NCBI GenBank assembly: GCA_025965735.1
Contig: JAOPWK010000218.1
Location: 1 to 30,231 of the forward strand
Direction of reading: 5' to 3'
Length of the DNA: 30,231 nucleotides
From: Frankiales bacterium
GTDB lineage: Bacteria > Actinomycetota > Actinomycetes > Mycobacteriales > SCTD01
Positions 1 through 5,915 of this stretch are shown here, piece by piece. A program made the translations under genes and the position numbers. The stretch's first letter is position 1, and every line of letters starts with the position of its first letter. The notes beneath the pieces were generated by a model. That model did no database searches and was not told the origin of the DNA. It worked only from the letters and a program-made list of their open reading frames with translations.

Positions 1-837
1 GGCCAGCCGGTGCGCGACGTCCACCTCCGCCAGGCCCTCGACGACGGGGGAGACACCCGCGCGCAGGCCGCCGAGCCCCTCCAGCGTCGCGACCAGGTCC
101 GCCGGCGCGTGCTGGCCGAGCGCGACCAGCCCGATCTCCCGGTCGGTCCGGGTGCGCCACGCGCAGCGCAGCCCGCGCGCACGCAGTGCGGTGCCGATGG
201 TCGGTGCCGCCTCCTCGCCGCCGAGGACGACGACGGCGTAGCGGCCGTGCTCGGGCAGGTCGAGCGCCGCTGCGGCGTCGGCGGCGACCGCGCGCTCGGT
301 GCCCCGCCCCTCGAGCAGCGCGTCCACCAGCGCGTCCCGTCGGCGGTCGTCGCGGCGCGCGAACTCCGCCTCGGTGAAGCGGTAGGAGTCCGCCACGGTG
401 GAGCTGAAGACGTCGACCAGCTCCCACACCTCGGTCGCCGCGTCGACGAGCGCCTCGATGCCGTCGCCGCTCTGCCGGGCCTCGGTGACCAGCGCCTCCC
501 AGATGATGCGGAAGCCGACCCGGTAGGCGTGCAGCACGGACTCGAGCGGCATCCCCTGCTCGGCTCGGCGTCGGCCCGTTGCCCGCGGCGCGTCGAGAGG
601 GTCGGTACCCGGGTCGGTGTCGCCGGTGAGCGACTGCAGGATGCGCAGCAGGTTGTCGTGGCAGGAGCGGTGCAGGTCCTCGCGCGGCGTGCGGCCGGGA
701 CCGGAGTACGACGGGTCCTCGCGCAGGATCGCCTCGACGAGCGTGTCGGTCAGCTGGTCGATGCGCTCCACCACCGCCTTGCCCAGCACGGCCACCGCAG
801 GGGAGGCGGTGGGCGGCAGGGGCACAGGAGCCGTCAC
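1..837 (-). CDS. PucR/CdaR-type transcriptional regulator, C-terminus cut by window edge
   Basis: The reading frame is open from a GTG at 837 to the left edge of the window, giving 279 codons with no stop, so the C-terminus is missing. Residues about 20-165 are helical and resemble the RsbRD/PucR N-terminal sensor region (visible stretches include MPLESVLHAYRVGFRIIWEAL and STVADSYRFTEAEFARRDDRR). Residues about 175-279 resemble the GGDEF-like region of CdaR/PucR proteins. In that family a C-terminal PucR helix-turn-helix follows; it would lie outside the window. These proteins are one-component regulators, often of catabolic or secondary-metabolite genes. The gene lies 43 bases downstream of the P450 on the same strand, so it may regulate the P450/hydrolase group (inference). 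A TACCGT hexamer ends six bases before the GTG, suggesting its own leaderless transcript. Confidence 0.72.
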   Translation of the reverse strand, partial: MTAPVPLPPTASPAVAVLGKAVVERIDQLTDTLVEAILREDPSYSGPGRTPREDLHRSCHDNLLRILQSLTGDTDPGTDPLDAPRATGRRRAEQGMPLESVLHAYRVGFRIIWEALVTEARQSGDGIEALVDAATEVWELVDVFSSTVADSYRFTEAEFARRDDRRRDALVDALLEGRGTERAVAADAAAALDLPEHGRYAVVVLGGEEAAPTIGTALRARGLRCAWRTRTDREIGLVALGQHAPADLVATLEGLGGLRAGVSPVVEGLAEVDVAHRLA

Positions 838-843
838 GCCGCG

Positions 844-849
844 ACGGTA
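844..849 (-). promoter_or_regulatory. Putative -10 box for leaderless PucR-type gene
   Basis: On the minus strand TACCGT is followed by six bases (CGCGGC) and then the GTG at 837. No Shine-Dalgarno fits in that space. The spacing matches several other genes in the window. Confidence 0.4.
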
Positions 850-880
850 CGCCGAGCACGGACGCGCCGGAAGGGCCCGG

Positions 881-2077
881 TCAGTCCCAGGCGAGGTGCA
901 GCGCGTCGACGCCGTAGATGCCCTGCACGGTCCCGAGCGCAGGCTCCGCGGTCGTGCGCAGGCCGGGCATCCGCGGGGCCAGGAAGGCCAGCGCCTCCTC
1001 CAGCTCGGCCCACGCCAGCGGCGCGCCCAGGCAGTGGTGGATGCCGGCGCCGAACGTCATCAGCCGCGCTCCGGTCCGGTCAGCCGTGATGTCGAAGGCG
1101 GGATCGCCTGCGCCGTCACGGTTCCCGGTCACGGCGCTGATCATCAGCAGCGTGCCGGCCGGAAGGTCGACGTCGCGGTAGGTCACGTCGGCGGTGAGCA
1201 GCCGGGCGGTGAACGGCGTGATGGGCTCGTGCCGCAGCACCTCCCCGACCGCCTGCGGCACCAGCTCGGGACGCTCCCGGAGCAGCTCCCACTGGTCCGG
1301 GTGCGCGGCGAACAGCCTCATCGCGTGCGACAGCTGCGCCTGCGTCGTGTCCACGCCGCCGATGAGCACGTTCAGCACCAGGTGCACCAGCTCGACGTCG
1401 GAGAGCCGGTCTCCCTGCTCCTCCGCGGCGATGAGCACCGAGACGAGGTCGTCGCCCGGGTCGCCGCGCCGGGTGGCCAGCAGCTCGCCGCACCAGAGGT
1501 AGAACTCCTCGCACGCCTGCTCGATCCGGTCGCGCTGCGTCTCCAGGCTCGGCCCGTCGAACTGCCGCTGGATCCAGTTGGACCACTCGTGCAGCCGTGG
1601 GGCGTCGCTGGTAGGCGCGCCCATCACCGTCGCGATCGTCAGCGAGGGGTACGGCTTGGCGAATGCCTCGACGAGCTCACACGCCCCGTCTACCTGCGCC
1701 CACAGCTGCTCGAGGAAGCCGCGCATCACCGGCCGCCAGCGGTCGGCGGCGCGGGGCGTGAAGAACGGGTTGACCAGCCGGCGCAGGCGGGCGTGGTCGT
1801 CGCCGTCGATGTGCAGGACGTTGCGGTCGATCTCCTCCCGCAGCGGGCCGCTCTCGATGCCGTACAGCTCGGCGATCATCTGACCCGGGAAGGTCGCGGA
1901 ACGGCTGCGCAGGAAGTGGTCACCGGCCTCCCGGTCGAGCACCAGGAAGCCCAGAGGCAGCCGGGCCAGCCAGCCCTGCGCGGCCGTCGCGGCGAGCAGC
2001 GCGTGGAAGCGGTCGCCGTTCAGCGACGGGTCGCTGATGTCCAGCTCGGGCAGCTGCAGGTCGTCGAGGGCGGTCAC
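881..2077 (-). CDS. Cytochrome P450
   Basis: A soluble bacterial P450 of 398 residues, the usual length for class I actinobacterial enzymes. The haem-ligand loop FGAGIHHCLGAPLA places the axial cysteine at Cys349. The I-helix oxygen-activation motif IGGVDTTQ is at about 239-246. The K-helix ExxR is E279-VL-R282, and the C-helix HARLR is at about 95-99. It should catalyse an NAD(P)H-driven monooxygenation through separate redox partners, but no ferredoxin or ferredoxin reductase is adjacent and the substrate cannot be read. The GTG start at 2077 lies ten bases after the stop of the alpha/beta hydrolase on the same strand, and a PucR-type gene follows. The three probably form one functional group. 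A TAGCGT hexamer seven bases before the GTG suggests an additional leaderless transcript. Confidence 0.95.
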   Translation of the reverse strand: MTALDDLQLPELDISDPSLNGDRFHALLAATAAQGWLARLPLGFLVLDREAGDHFLRSRSATFPGQMIAELYGIESGPLREEIDRNVLHIDGDDHARLRRLVNPFFTPRAADRWRPVMRGFLEQLWAQVDGACELVEAFAKPYPSLTIATVMGAPTSDAPRLHEWSNWIQRQFDGPSLETQRDRIEQACEEFYLWCGELLATRRGDPGDDLVSVLIAAEEQGDRLSDVELVHLVLNVLIGGVDTTQAQLSHAMRLFAAHPDQWELLRERPELVPQAVGEVLRHEPITPFTARLLTADVTYRDVDLPAGTLLMISAVTGNRDGAGDPAFDITADRTGARLMTFGAGIHHCLGAPLAWAELEEALAFLAPRMPGLRTTAEPALGTVQGIYGVDALHLAWD

Positions 2078-2084
2078 GCCGCGG

Positions 2085-2090
2085 ACGCTA
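2085..2090 (-). promoter_or_regulatory. Putative -10 box of the P450 gene, built on the upstream stop codon
   Basis: TAGCGT on the minus strand is separated by seven bases from the P450 GTG. Its first three bases are the TAG stop codon of the upstream hydrolase gene. This predicts leaderless transcription of the P450 gene. Confidence 0.4.
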
Positions 2091-2957
2091 GACCTCGCAG
2101 CGGCGCGCGAGCTCGCCGAGCGCGACGTGCACCAGGTCCGGGTGCTCCATCGGCAGGAAGTGGCTGCCGGGCAGCACCGTCACCTGGGCGTGCGGGATCT
2201 GCGCCGCCGTCTGCATCACGTCGTCCATCGAGGTGAGCACGTCGTGCCGCCCGGCCACGAGGGTGACGGGGCACTGCACGAAGGACAGGTCCATCGGCTC
2301 GTGCTCCGCCGCGGCGACGGCAAGCCGCATGTACCAGCCCCAGTCCTGCTTCACGAACTCGTCCAGCATCGGCACGAGCACGTCGGGGTCCGCCCCCGGC
2401 AGCATGAAGCCGGAGTGGCTGATGAGCCACGCCGTGCGGCGGGTCATCGGCACCCTGGGCGCCAGCCAGGTGAGGGCAGGACCGGCCATCCGGGACGCCC
2501 TGGCGGTGCGGGTCGCGATCGGGTGGCGCAGCCGGCGGGGGATGCGCAGAGGGCCGCCCATGGTGGCGAAGGTCCCGCCGGGGACTCCGGCCACCGCGAG
2601 CAGCCCGGCCACCCGGTCCGGGTGCCGCTCGGCCAGCTCGAAGCCGACGTTGACGCCGACCGACCAGCACGCGACGAGAGCGCGTTCCACGCCGCGCGCG
2701 TCCATCAGCGCGACGGCGTCCGCCACGTGGTCCTCGACCCGTATGCGCCGCTCGTCGGCCGGGCGGTCCGACCCGAACGTGCCGCGCTGGTACCAGGTGA
2801 CGGTCCGGTAGCCGCTGTCCGGAGCGACCAGCGCCGGCCAGGCCTGCGGGATCGTCCCGAGCCCGTTGGACAGCAGCAGCGGCGGGCCGTCGCCGTCGCT
2901 CGCCCAGCCGCGCAGACGGGTCCCGTCGGCGCTGCGGAAGTCGAAGGTCGTCGGCAC
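2088..2957 (-). CDS. Alpha/beta hydrolase
   Basis: A 289-residue alpha/beta-hydrolase-fold protein. The nucleophile elbow reads CWSVG, placing Ser99 as nucleophile; Cys97 replaces the usual first glycine. Asp239 (GRHD) and His266 (GSHF) complete a catalytic triad at the expected spacing, and the oxyanion region is SNGLGT near residue 30. A strand-helix pattern with a cap-like insert at about 135-205 is visible. No signal peptide is seen, so it is probably cytoplasmic. The substrate cannot be assigned; esterases, lactonases and haloalkane dehalogenase-like enzymes share this layout. It lies between the PH-domain gene (nine bases upstream) and the P450 (ten bases downstream). A TAGGGT hexamer ends six bases before the GTG start, again formed from the preceding gene's stop codon. 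Confidence 0.88.
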   Translation of the reverse strand: MPTTFDFRSADGTRLRGWASDGDGPPLLLSNGLGTIPQAWPALVAPDSGYRTVTWYQRGTFGSDRPADERRIRVEDHVADAVALMDARGVERALVACWSVGVNVGFELAERHPDRVAGLLAVAGVPGGTFATMGGPLRIPRRLRHPIATRTARASRMAGPALTWLAPRVPMTRRTAWLISHSGFMLPGADPDVLVPMLDEFVKQDWGWYMRLAVAAAEHEPMDLSFVQCPVTLVAGRHDVLTSMDDVMQTAAQIPHAQVTVLPGSHFLPMEHPDLVHVALGELARRCEV

Positions 2958-2963
2958 CGGCGG

Positions 2964-2969
2964 ACCCTA
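2964..2969 (-). promoter_or_regulatory. Putative -10 box of the alpha/beta hydrolase, built on the PH-protein stop codon
   Basis: TAGGGT on the minus strand lies six bases before the hydrolase GTG at 2957. Its TAG is the stop codon (2967-2969) of the preceding PH-domain gene. Confidence 0.4.
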
Positions 2970-3335
2970 CGGCTGCGGCTTCGCGGACGACGCGCGCCGG
3001 AGCAGATCCGGCAGGTCGCGCCGGCTGAGCGCGGTCATCGGCAGCGGCCGCAACCCCTCGCGCAGCAGGCGCACCGGGCCGCGGCGCGGCACGTCGAAGC
3101 CCTCCACGTCGCTCCACGCGACGCGGTGCGCGCGCAGGCCGTTGCAGACCTCCACGCCGACACCGATGGTGACGACCCGCGCCCGCACGACCCACACGCC
3201 GCAGGCGATCGGCAGCAGGACCACCCAGTTCAGCCACCCGTCGGAGCCCGCGATCGGCAGGCTGCCGAGGAAGAACACCATCACCGGGAGCAGCGCGATC
3301 CGGTCCGGGCCGAAGCGGCGACGTTCCTCGTCCAC
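2967..3335 (-). CDS. Small PH-domain membrane protein
   Basis: A 122-residue protein read from the GTG at 3335. It has a charged N-terminus, two hydrophobic segments (about 13-29 and 34-50) and a C-terminal soluble half containing RVVTIGVGVEVCNGL and RVAWSDVEGFDVP. This arrangement matches the small bacterial PH-domain proteins of actinobacteria (Mycobacterium Cfp6-like family), which sit in the cytoplasmic membrane and have no known enzymatic role. The frame continues far upstream inside ilvD as an antisense artefact. The GTG at 3335 is the only start that gives the family's usual length. The gene is divergent from ilvD with 36 bases between the two starts. In other actinobacteria a gene of this type also neighbours ilvD (recalled, not checked). 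Confidence 0.78.
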   Translation of the reverse strand: MDEERRRFGPDRIALLPVMVFFLGSLPIAGSDGWLNWVVLLPIACGVWVVRARVVTIGVGVEVCNGLRAHRVAWSDVEGFDVPRRGPVRLLREGLRPLPMTALSRRDLPDLLRRASSAKPQP

Positions 3336-3359
3336 GGCTCCAGCCTGCCACTGCTCGCC

Positions 3360-3365
3360 TACCCT
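3360..3365 (+). promoter_or_regulatory. Putative -10 box for leaderless ilvD
   Basis: TACCCT is followed by six bases (TGCCGC) and the GTG start of ilvD. No Shine-Dalgarno sequence is present in the 36-base gap between the divergent genes. Confidence 0.5.
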
Positions 3366-3371
3366 TGCCGC

Positions 3372-5066
3372 GTGACCACGCACAGCAGGAAGCCCCGCAG
3401 CACCGACGTCACCGAGGGCGACCACCGCGCGCCCGCCCGCGCGATGCTGCGCGCCGTCGGCATGACCGACGAGGACATGCACAAGCCGCAGATCGGCGTC
3501 GCCTCGTCCTGGAACGAGATCACCCCGTGCAACCTCTCGCTCGACCGGCTGGCCAAGGCCGCCAAGGTCGGCGTGCGGCAGGCCGACGGCTTCCCGATGG
3601 AGTTCGGGACCATCTCGGTCTCCGACGGCATCTCCATGGGCCACGAGGGCATGCGCGCGTCGCTGGTGTCCCGCGAGGTCATCGCAGACTCCGTCGAGAC
3701 GGTCATGTTCGCCGAGCGCCTCGACGGCTCGGTCACGCTGGCCGGCTGCGACAAGTCGCTGCCCGGGATGCTCATGGCCGCAGCGCGGCTCGACCTCGCG
3801 AACGTGCTGCTCTACGCCGGCTCCACGCTGCCCGGCAAGCTCGCCGGCCTCAACGGCGTCGACCGCGACCTCACCATCATCGACATGTTCGAGGGGGTCG
3901 GCGCGCTGGCCCGCGGCCTCATCACCAAGGAGGAGCTCGACGCGCTCGAGCGCGCGACCTGCCCCGGCCAGGGCGCCTGCGGCGGCATGTACACCGCCAA
4001 CACGATGGCCAGCGCCGGCGAGGCGCTCGGCATGTCGCTGCCCGGCAGCGCCGCTCCGCCCGCGGTCGACGCCCGCCGCGACGAGTACGCCATCGCCTCC
4101 GGCGAGGCCGTCGTGCGGCTGGTCGACGCCGGCATCACCGCGCGCCAGATCCTCACCAAGGAGGCGTTCGAGAACGCCATCACCGTGGTCATGGCCCTCG
4201 GCGGCTCGACCAACGCCGTGCTGCACCTGCTCGCCATCGCGCACGAGGCGCGCGTCGACCTGTCCTACGGCGACTTCTCGCGCATCGCGGCGAAGGTCCC
4301 GCACCTGGCCGACGTGAAGCCCTTCGGCCGCTACGTCATGACCGACATCGACCGCATCGGCGGGATCCCCGTCGTCATGAAGGCGCTGCTCGACGTGGGC
4401 CTGCTGCACGGCGACACCCTCACCGTCACGGGCCGGACGATGGCGGAGAACCTGGAGGCGCTCGACATCCCGCCGCTCGACGGCGAGGTGCTGCGCGCGC
4501 TCGGCAACCCGATCCACCGCACCGGCGGCATCACGATCCTGCACGGCTCGCTCGCGCCCGAGGGCGCCGTCGTGAAGAGCGCCGGCTTCGACGCGCAGGT
4601 CTTCGAGGGCAACGCCCGCGTCTTCGACGGCGAGCAGGGCTGCATGGACGCCGTCGTCGACGGGACGCTGAAGAAGGACGACGTCTGCGTCATCCGGTAC
4701 GAGGGACCCAAGGGCGGGCCGGGCATGCGCGAGATGCTCATGGTCACCGGAGCCATCAAGGGCGCGGGCCTCGGCAAGGACGTGCTGCTGCTCACCGACG
4801 GCCGCTTCTCCGGCGGCACGACCGGCCTGTGCATCGGCCACGTGGCCCCCGAGGCGGCCGACGGCGGGCCGGTCGCGCTGGTGCAGGACGGCGACCGCAT
4901 CCGGCTCGACCTGGACAAGGGCACGCTCGACCTGCTGGTCGACGTCGAGGAGCTCGAGCGCCGGCGGGCCGGCTGGAAGCCGCTCGAGCCGCGCTACACG
5001 ACCGGCGTGCTCGGCAAGTACGCCAAGCTGGTCGGCTCCGCCGCGCAGGGCGCCATCACCGGCTGA
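3372..5066 (+). CDS. ilvD: Dihydroxy-acid dehydratase
   Basis: IlvD dehydrates 2,3-dihydroxy-isovalerate and 2,3-dihydroxy-3-methylvalerate to the keto acids that precede valine and isoleucine. The protein is 564 residues from the GTG at 3372, the normal length. Iron-sulfur cluster cysteines are visible at Cys53 (TPCNLSL), Cys126 (AGCDKSLPG) and Cys197/Cys203 (CPGQGACGGMYTANTMA). The C-terminal catalytic domain contains the conserved FSGGTTG motif. The frame is open far upstream, but the homologous protein begins just before TEGDHRAPARAM, and the GTG lies six bases after a TACCCT hexamer, so the transcript is probably leaderless. The gene stands alone, 850 bases before ilvB, with a convergent lipoprotein gene between them. 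Confidence 0.97.
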   Translation: MTTHSRKPRSTDVTEGDHRAPARAMLRAVGMTDEDMHKPQIGVASSWNEITPCNLSLDRLAKAAKVGVRQADGFPMEFGTISVSDGISMGHEGMRASLVSREVIADSVETVMFAERLDGSVTLAGCDKSLPGMLMAAARLDLANVLLYAGSTLPGKLAGLNGVDRDLTIIDMFEGVGALARGLITKEELDALERATCPGQGACGGMYTANTMASAGEALGMSLPGSAAPPAVDARRDEYAIASGEAVVRLVDAGITARQILTKEAFENAITVVMALGGSTNAVLHLLAIAHEARVDLSYGDFSRIAAKVPHLADVKPFGRYVMTDIDRIGGIPVVMKALLDVGLLHGDTLTVTGRTMAENLEALDIPPLDGEVLRALGNPIHRTGGITILHGSLAPEGAVVKSAGFDAQVFEGNARVFDGEQGCMDAVVDGTLKKDDVCVIRYEGPKGGPGMREMLMVTGAIKGAGLGKDVLLLTDGRFSGGTTGLCIGHVAPEAADGGPVALVQDGDRIRLDLDKGTLDLLVDVEELERRRAGWKPLEPRYTTGVLGKYAKLVGSAAQGAITG

Positions 5067-5103
5067 TCACGGCTCGTACGGCGGCGCCAGCGGCTCGACG
5101 TGC

Positions 5104-5703
5104 TCAGCCGCCCGGGAGACCTCCCCGGGCAGCGGCCAGGGGTTCGGCAGGCAGCCCGTCGAGCTCGGTGCTCTGCTGGCTCATCACCAGCGCGGGCCGT
5201 CCGGGTACCGGGCACTGTGACTCTCCCGCCCGCCCGGAAGCCGGGTGGTGCTGCCCGAGCAGGTGCCCGACCTCGTGGTTGACCAGCATCTGGTGGTAGG
5301 TCGCGAGGTCGCCCGTCCACTGCGGCGTCGCGGTGCGCCAGCGGTCGGCGTTCAGCGCCACCACCGGGCCGTTCTGGCAGCTGTACGTCCCGACGGTGTC
5401 GTACGGCAGGCAGAGCGTGTCCACCTCGGCGGCCTCGGCCAGCACCACCAGGTAGGGCGCCGCGTCGTCCCGCACCAGGGCGAAGCCGGCCCTCTGCCAG
5501 CCGCGGGTGTCGGTGAGCACCTCCTGCACCGTGCGCGCGAAGCCGGGGGTGCCGGTGCTGCGGTCCTCGACGCGGTAGCGCACGACGAGCGGCGGCGCGG
5601 GGGAGACGATCGGCGTGGTGGTGGCGACCGGCGCGGCCTCCTGCGTCGTGCGGCCGCAGGCCGGCAGCAGGGCCAGCAGCAGGAGGGGGAGGGCGCGCAG
5701 CAC
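5104..5703 (-). CDS. DUF3152-type lipoprotein with metalloprotease-like zinc motif
   Basis: A 199-residue exported protein. The N-terminus is a hydrophobic signal ending in a lipobox LLPAC, so Cys16 should be lipidated and the protein anchored outside the membrane. The core carries HEVGHLLGQHH at about 143-153, an exact HExxHxxGxxH metzincin-like zinc site. It is followed by a CPVPGRPALVMSQQ segment characteristic of DUF3152 proteins. Cys98 and Cys109 could form a disulfide. The zinc motif suggests peptidase activity, but to my knowledge no member has a proven substrate. The gene is convergent with ilvD and divergent from the ilvB control region. A TAGCCC hexamer on the minus strand at 5710-5715 lies six bases before its GTG start, next to the inverted repeat at 5720-5735. 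Confidence 0.85.
   Translation of the reverse strand: MLRALPLLLLALLPACGRTTQEAAPVATTTPIVSPAPPLVVRYRVEDRSTGTPGFARTVQEVLTDTRGWQRAGFALVRDDAAPYLVVLAEAAEVDTLCLPYDTVGTYSCQNGPVVALNADRWRTATPQWTGDLATYHQMLVNHEVGHLLGQHHPASGRAGESQCPVPGRPALVMSQQSTELDGLPAEPLAAARGGLPGG
5110..5130. terminator. Possible hairpin between convergent ilvD and lipoprotein genes
   Basis: GCCCGGG, seven intervening bases, then CCCGGGC form a short GC-rich stem overlapping the last codons of the lipoprotein gene, 44 bases after the ilvD stop. There is no T-run, so terminator function is uncertain. Confidence 0.3.
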
Positions 5704-5718
5704 GACCCCGGGCTACCC

Positions 5719-5736
5719 CTGGGACCGATGTCCCAG
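5719..5736. promoter_or_regulatory. Inverted-repeat operator candidate upstream of ilvB (perfect copy)
   Basis: CTGGGAC-CGAT-GTCCCAG is a perfect palindrome with 7-base arms. The core TGGGAC-N4-GTCCCA recurs in the leuB promoter at 16128-16143. It lies upstream of the ilvB -35 box, a position suited to an activator. It also lies immediately upstream of the putative -10 of the divergent lipoprotein gene, where it could block that promoter. Confidence 0.55.
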
Positions 5737-5740
5737 CATG

Positions 5741-5756
5741 TGGGACAGCTGTCTCG
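5741..5756. promoter_or_regulatory. Second, imperfect copy of the ilvB operator candidate
   Basis: TGGGAC-AGCT-GTCTCG matches the perfect copy except for two bases in the right arm and contains the palindrome GACAGCTGTC. It starts exactly 21 bases after the first copy, two DNA turns, so both would face the same side of the helix. It ends four bases before the -35 box. Confidence 0.45.
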
Positions 5757-5760
5757 CGCC

Positions 5761-5789
5761 TTGACAACGCCCACCGGCTGACGCACCCT
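5761..5789 (+). promoter_or_regulatory. Promoter of the ilvB-ilvN-ilvC operon
   Basis: A perfect -35 TTGACA (5761-5766), a 17-base spacer and a -10-like CACCCT (5784-5789) are visible. Transcription should start near 5796, which is the GTG of the leader peptide, so the leader mRNA itself is predicted to be leaderless. Confidence 0.65.
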
Positions 5790-5795
5790 TGACCT

Positions 5796-5822
5796 GTGCT
5801 CAGCACCCTCGTAGTTCCCTAG
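5796..5822 (+). CDS. ilvB leader peptide (attenuator)
   Basis: GTG CTC AGC ACC CTC GTA GTT CCC TAG encodes MLSTLVVP. Four of eight residues are Leu or Val, and the Val codons GTA and GTT are rare in this GC-rich genome. It is followed directly by a stem-loop and an intrinsic terminator. Ribosome stalling at the Leu/Val codons when these amino acids are short should alter downstream folding and permit read-through into ilvB. Such leaders are known upstream of ilvB in other actinobacteria. Confidence 0.75.
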   Translation: MLSTLVVP

Positions 5823-5849
5823 CGCGCCTGCCGCCCCGGCAGACGCGCT
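5821..5849 (+). promoter_or_regulatory. Leader stem-loop (pause or regulatory hairpin) of the ilvB attenuator
   Basis: AGCGCG pairs with CGCGCT and, inside, CTGCCG pairs with CGGCAG around a CCC loop. The hairpin begins at the leader-peptide stop codon. A ribosome stalled on the Val codons would cover its 5' arm and free the 3' arm (GGCA at 5839-5842), which could pair with TGCC at 5860-5863 in the terminator stem. That competing pairing is short and uncertain. Confidence 0.5.
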
Positions 5850-5850
5850 C

Positions 5851-5885
5851 ACCCCTCCGTGCCCCGGCACGAGGGGTTCTTTTTT
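5851..5885 (+). terminator. Intrinsic terminator of the ilvB attenuator
   Basis: ACCCCTCCGTGCC and GGCACGAGGGGT form a 12-pair stem with one bulged C and a CC loop, followed by a T-rich run (TTCTTTTTT at 5877-5885). This is the clearest intrinsic terminator in the window. It lies 30 bases before the ilvB start, where only an attenuator makes sense. Confidence 0.85.
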
Positions 5886-5915
5886 GCCCCGAAGACCGCG
5901 TGGAAGGCCCTGCTC

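Noticed and set aside
5859..5915. Upstream ATG giving ilvB a 19-residue extension
   Set aside because: The ATG-containing stretch lies within the attenuator terminator stem and T-run; the ATG at 5916 has a good ribosome-binding site and matches the family start.
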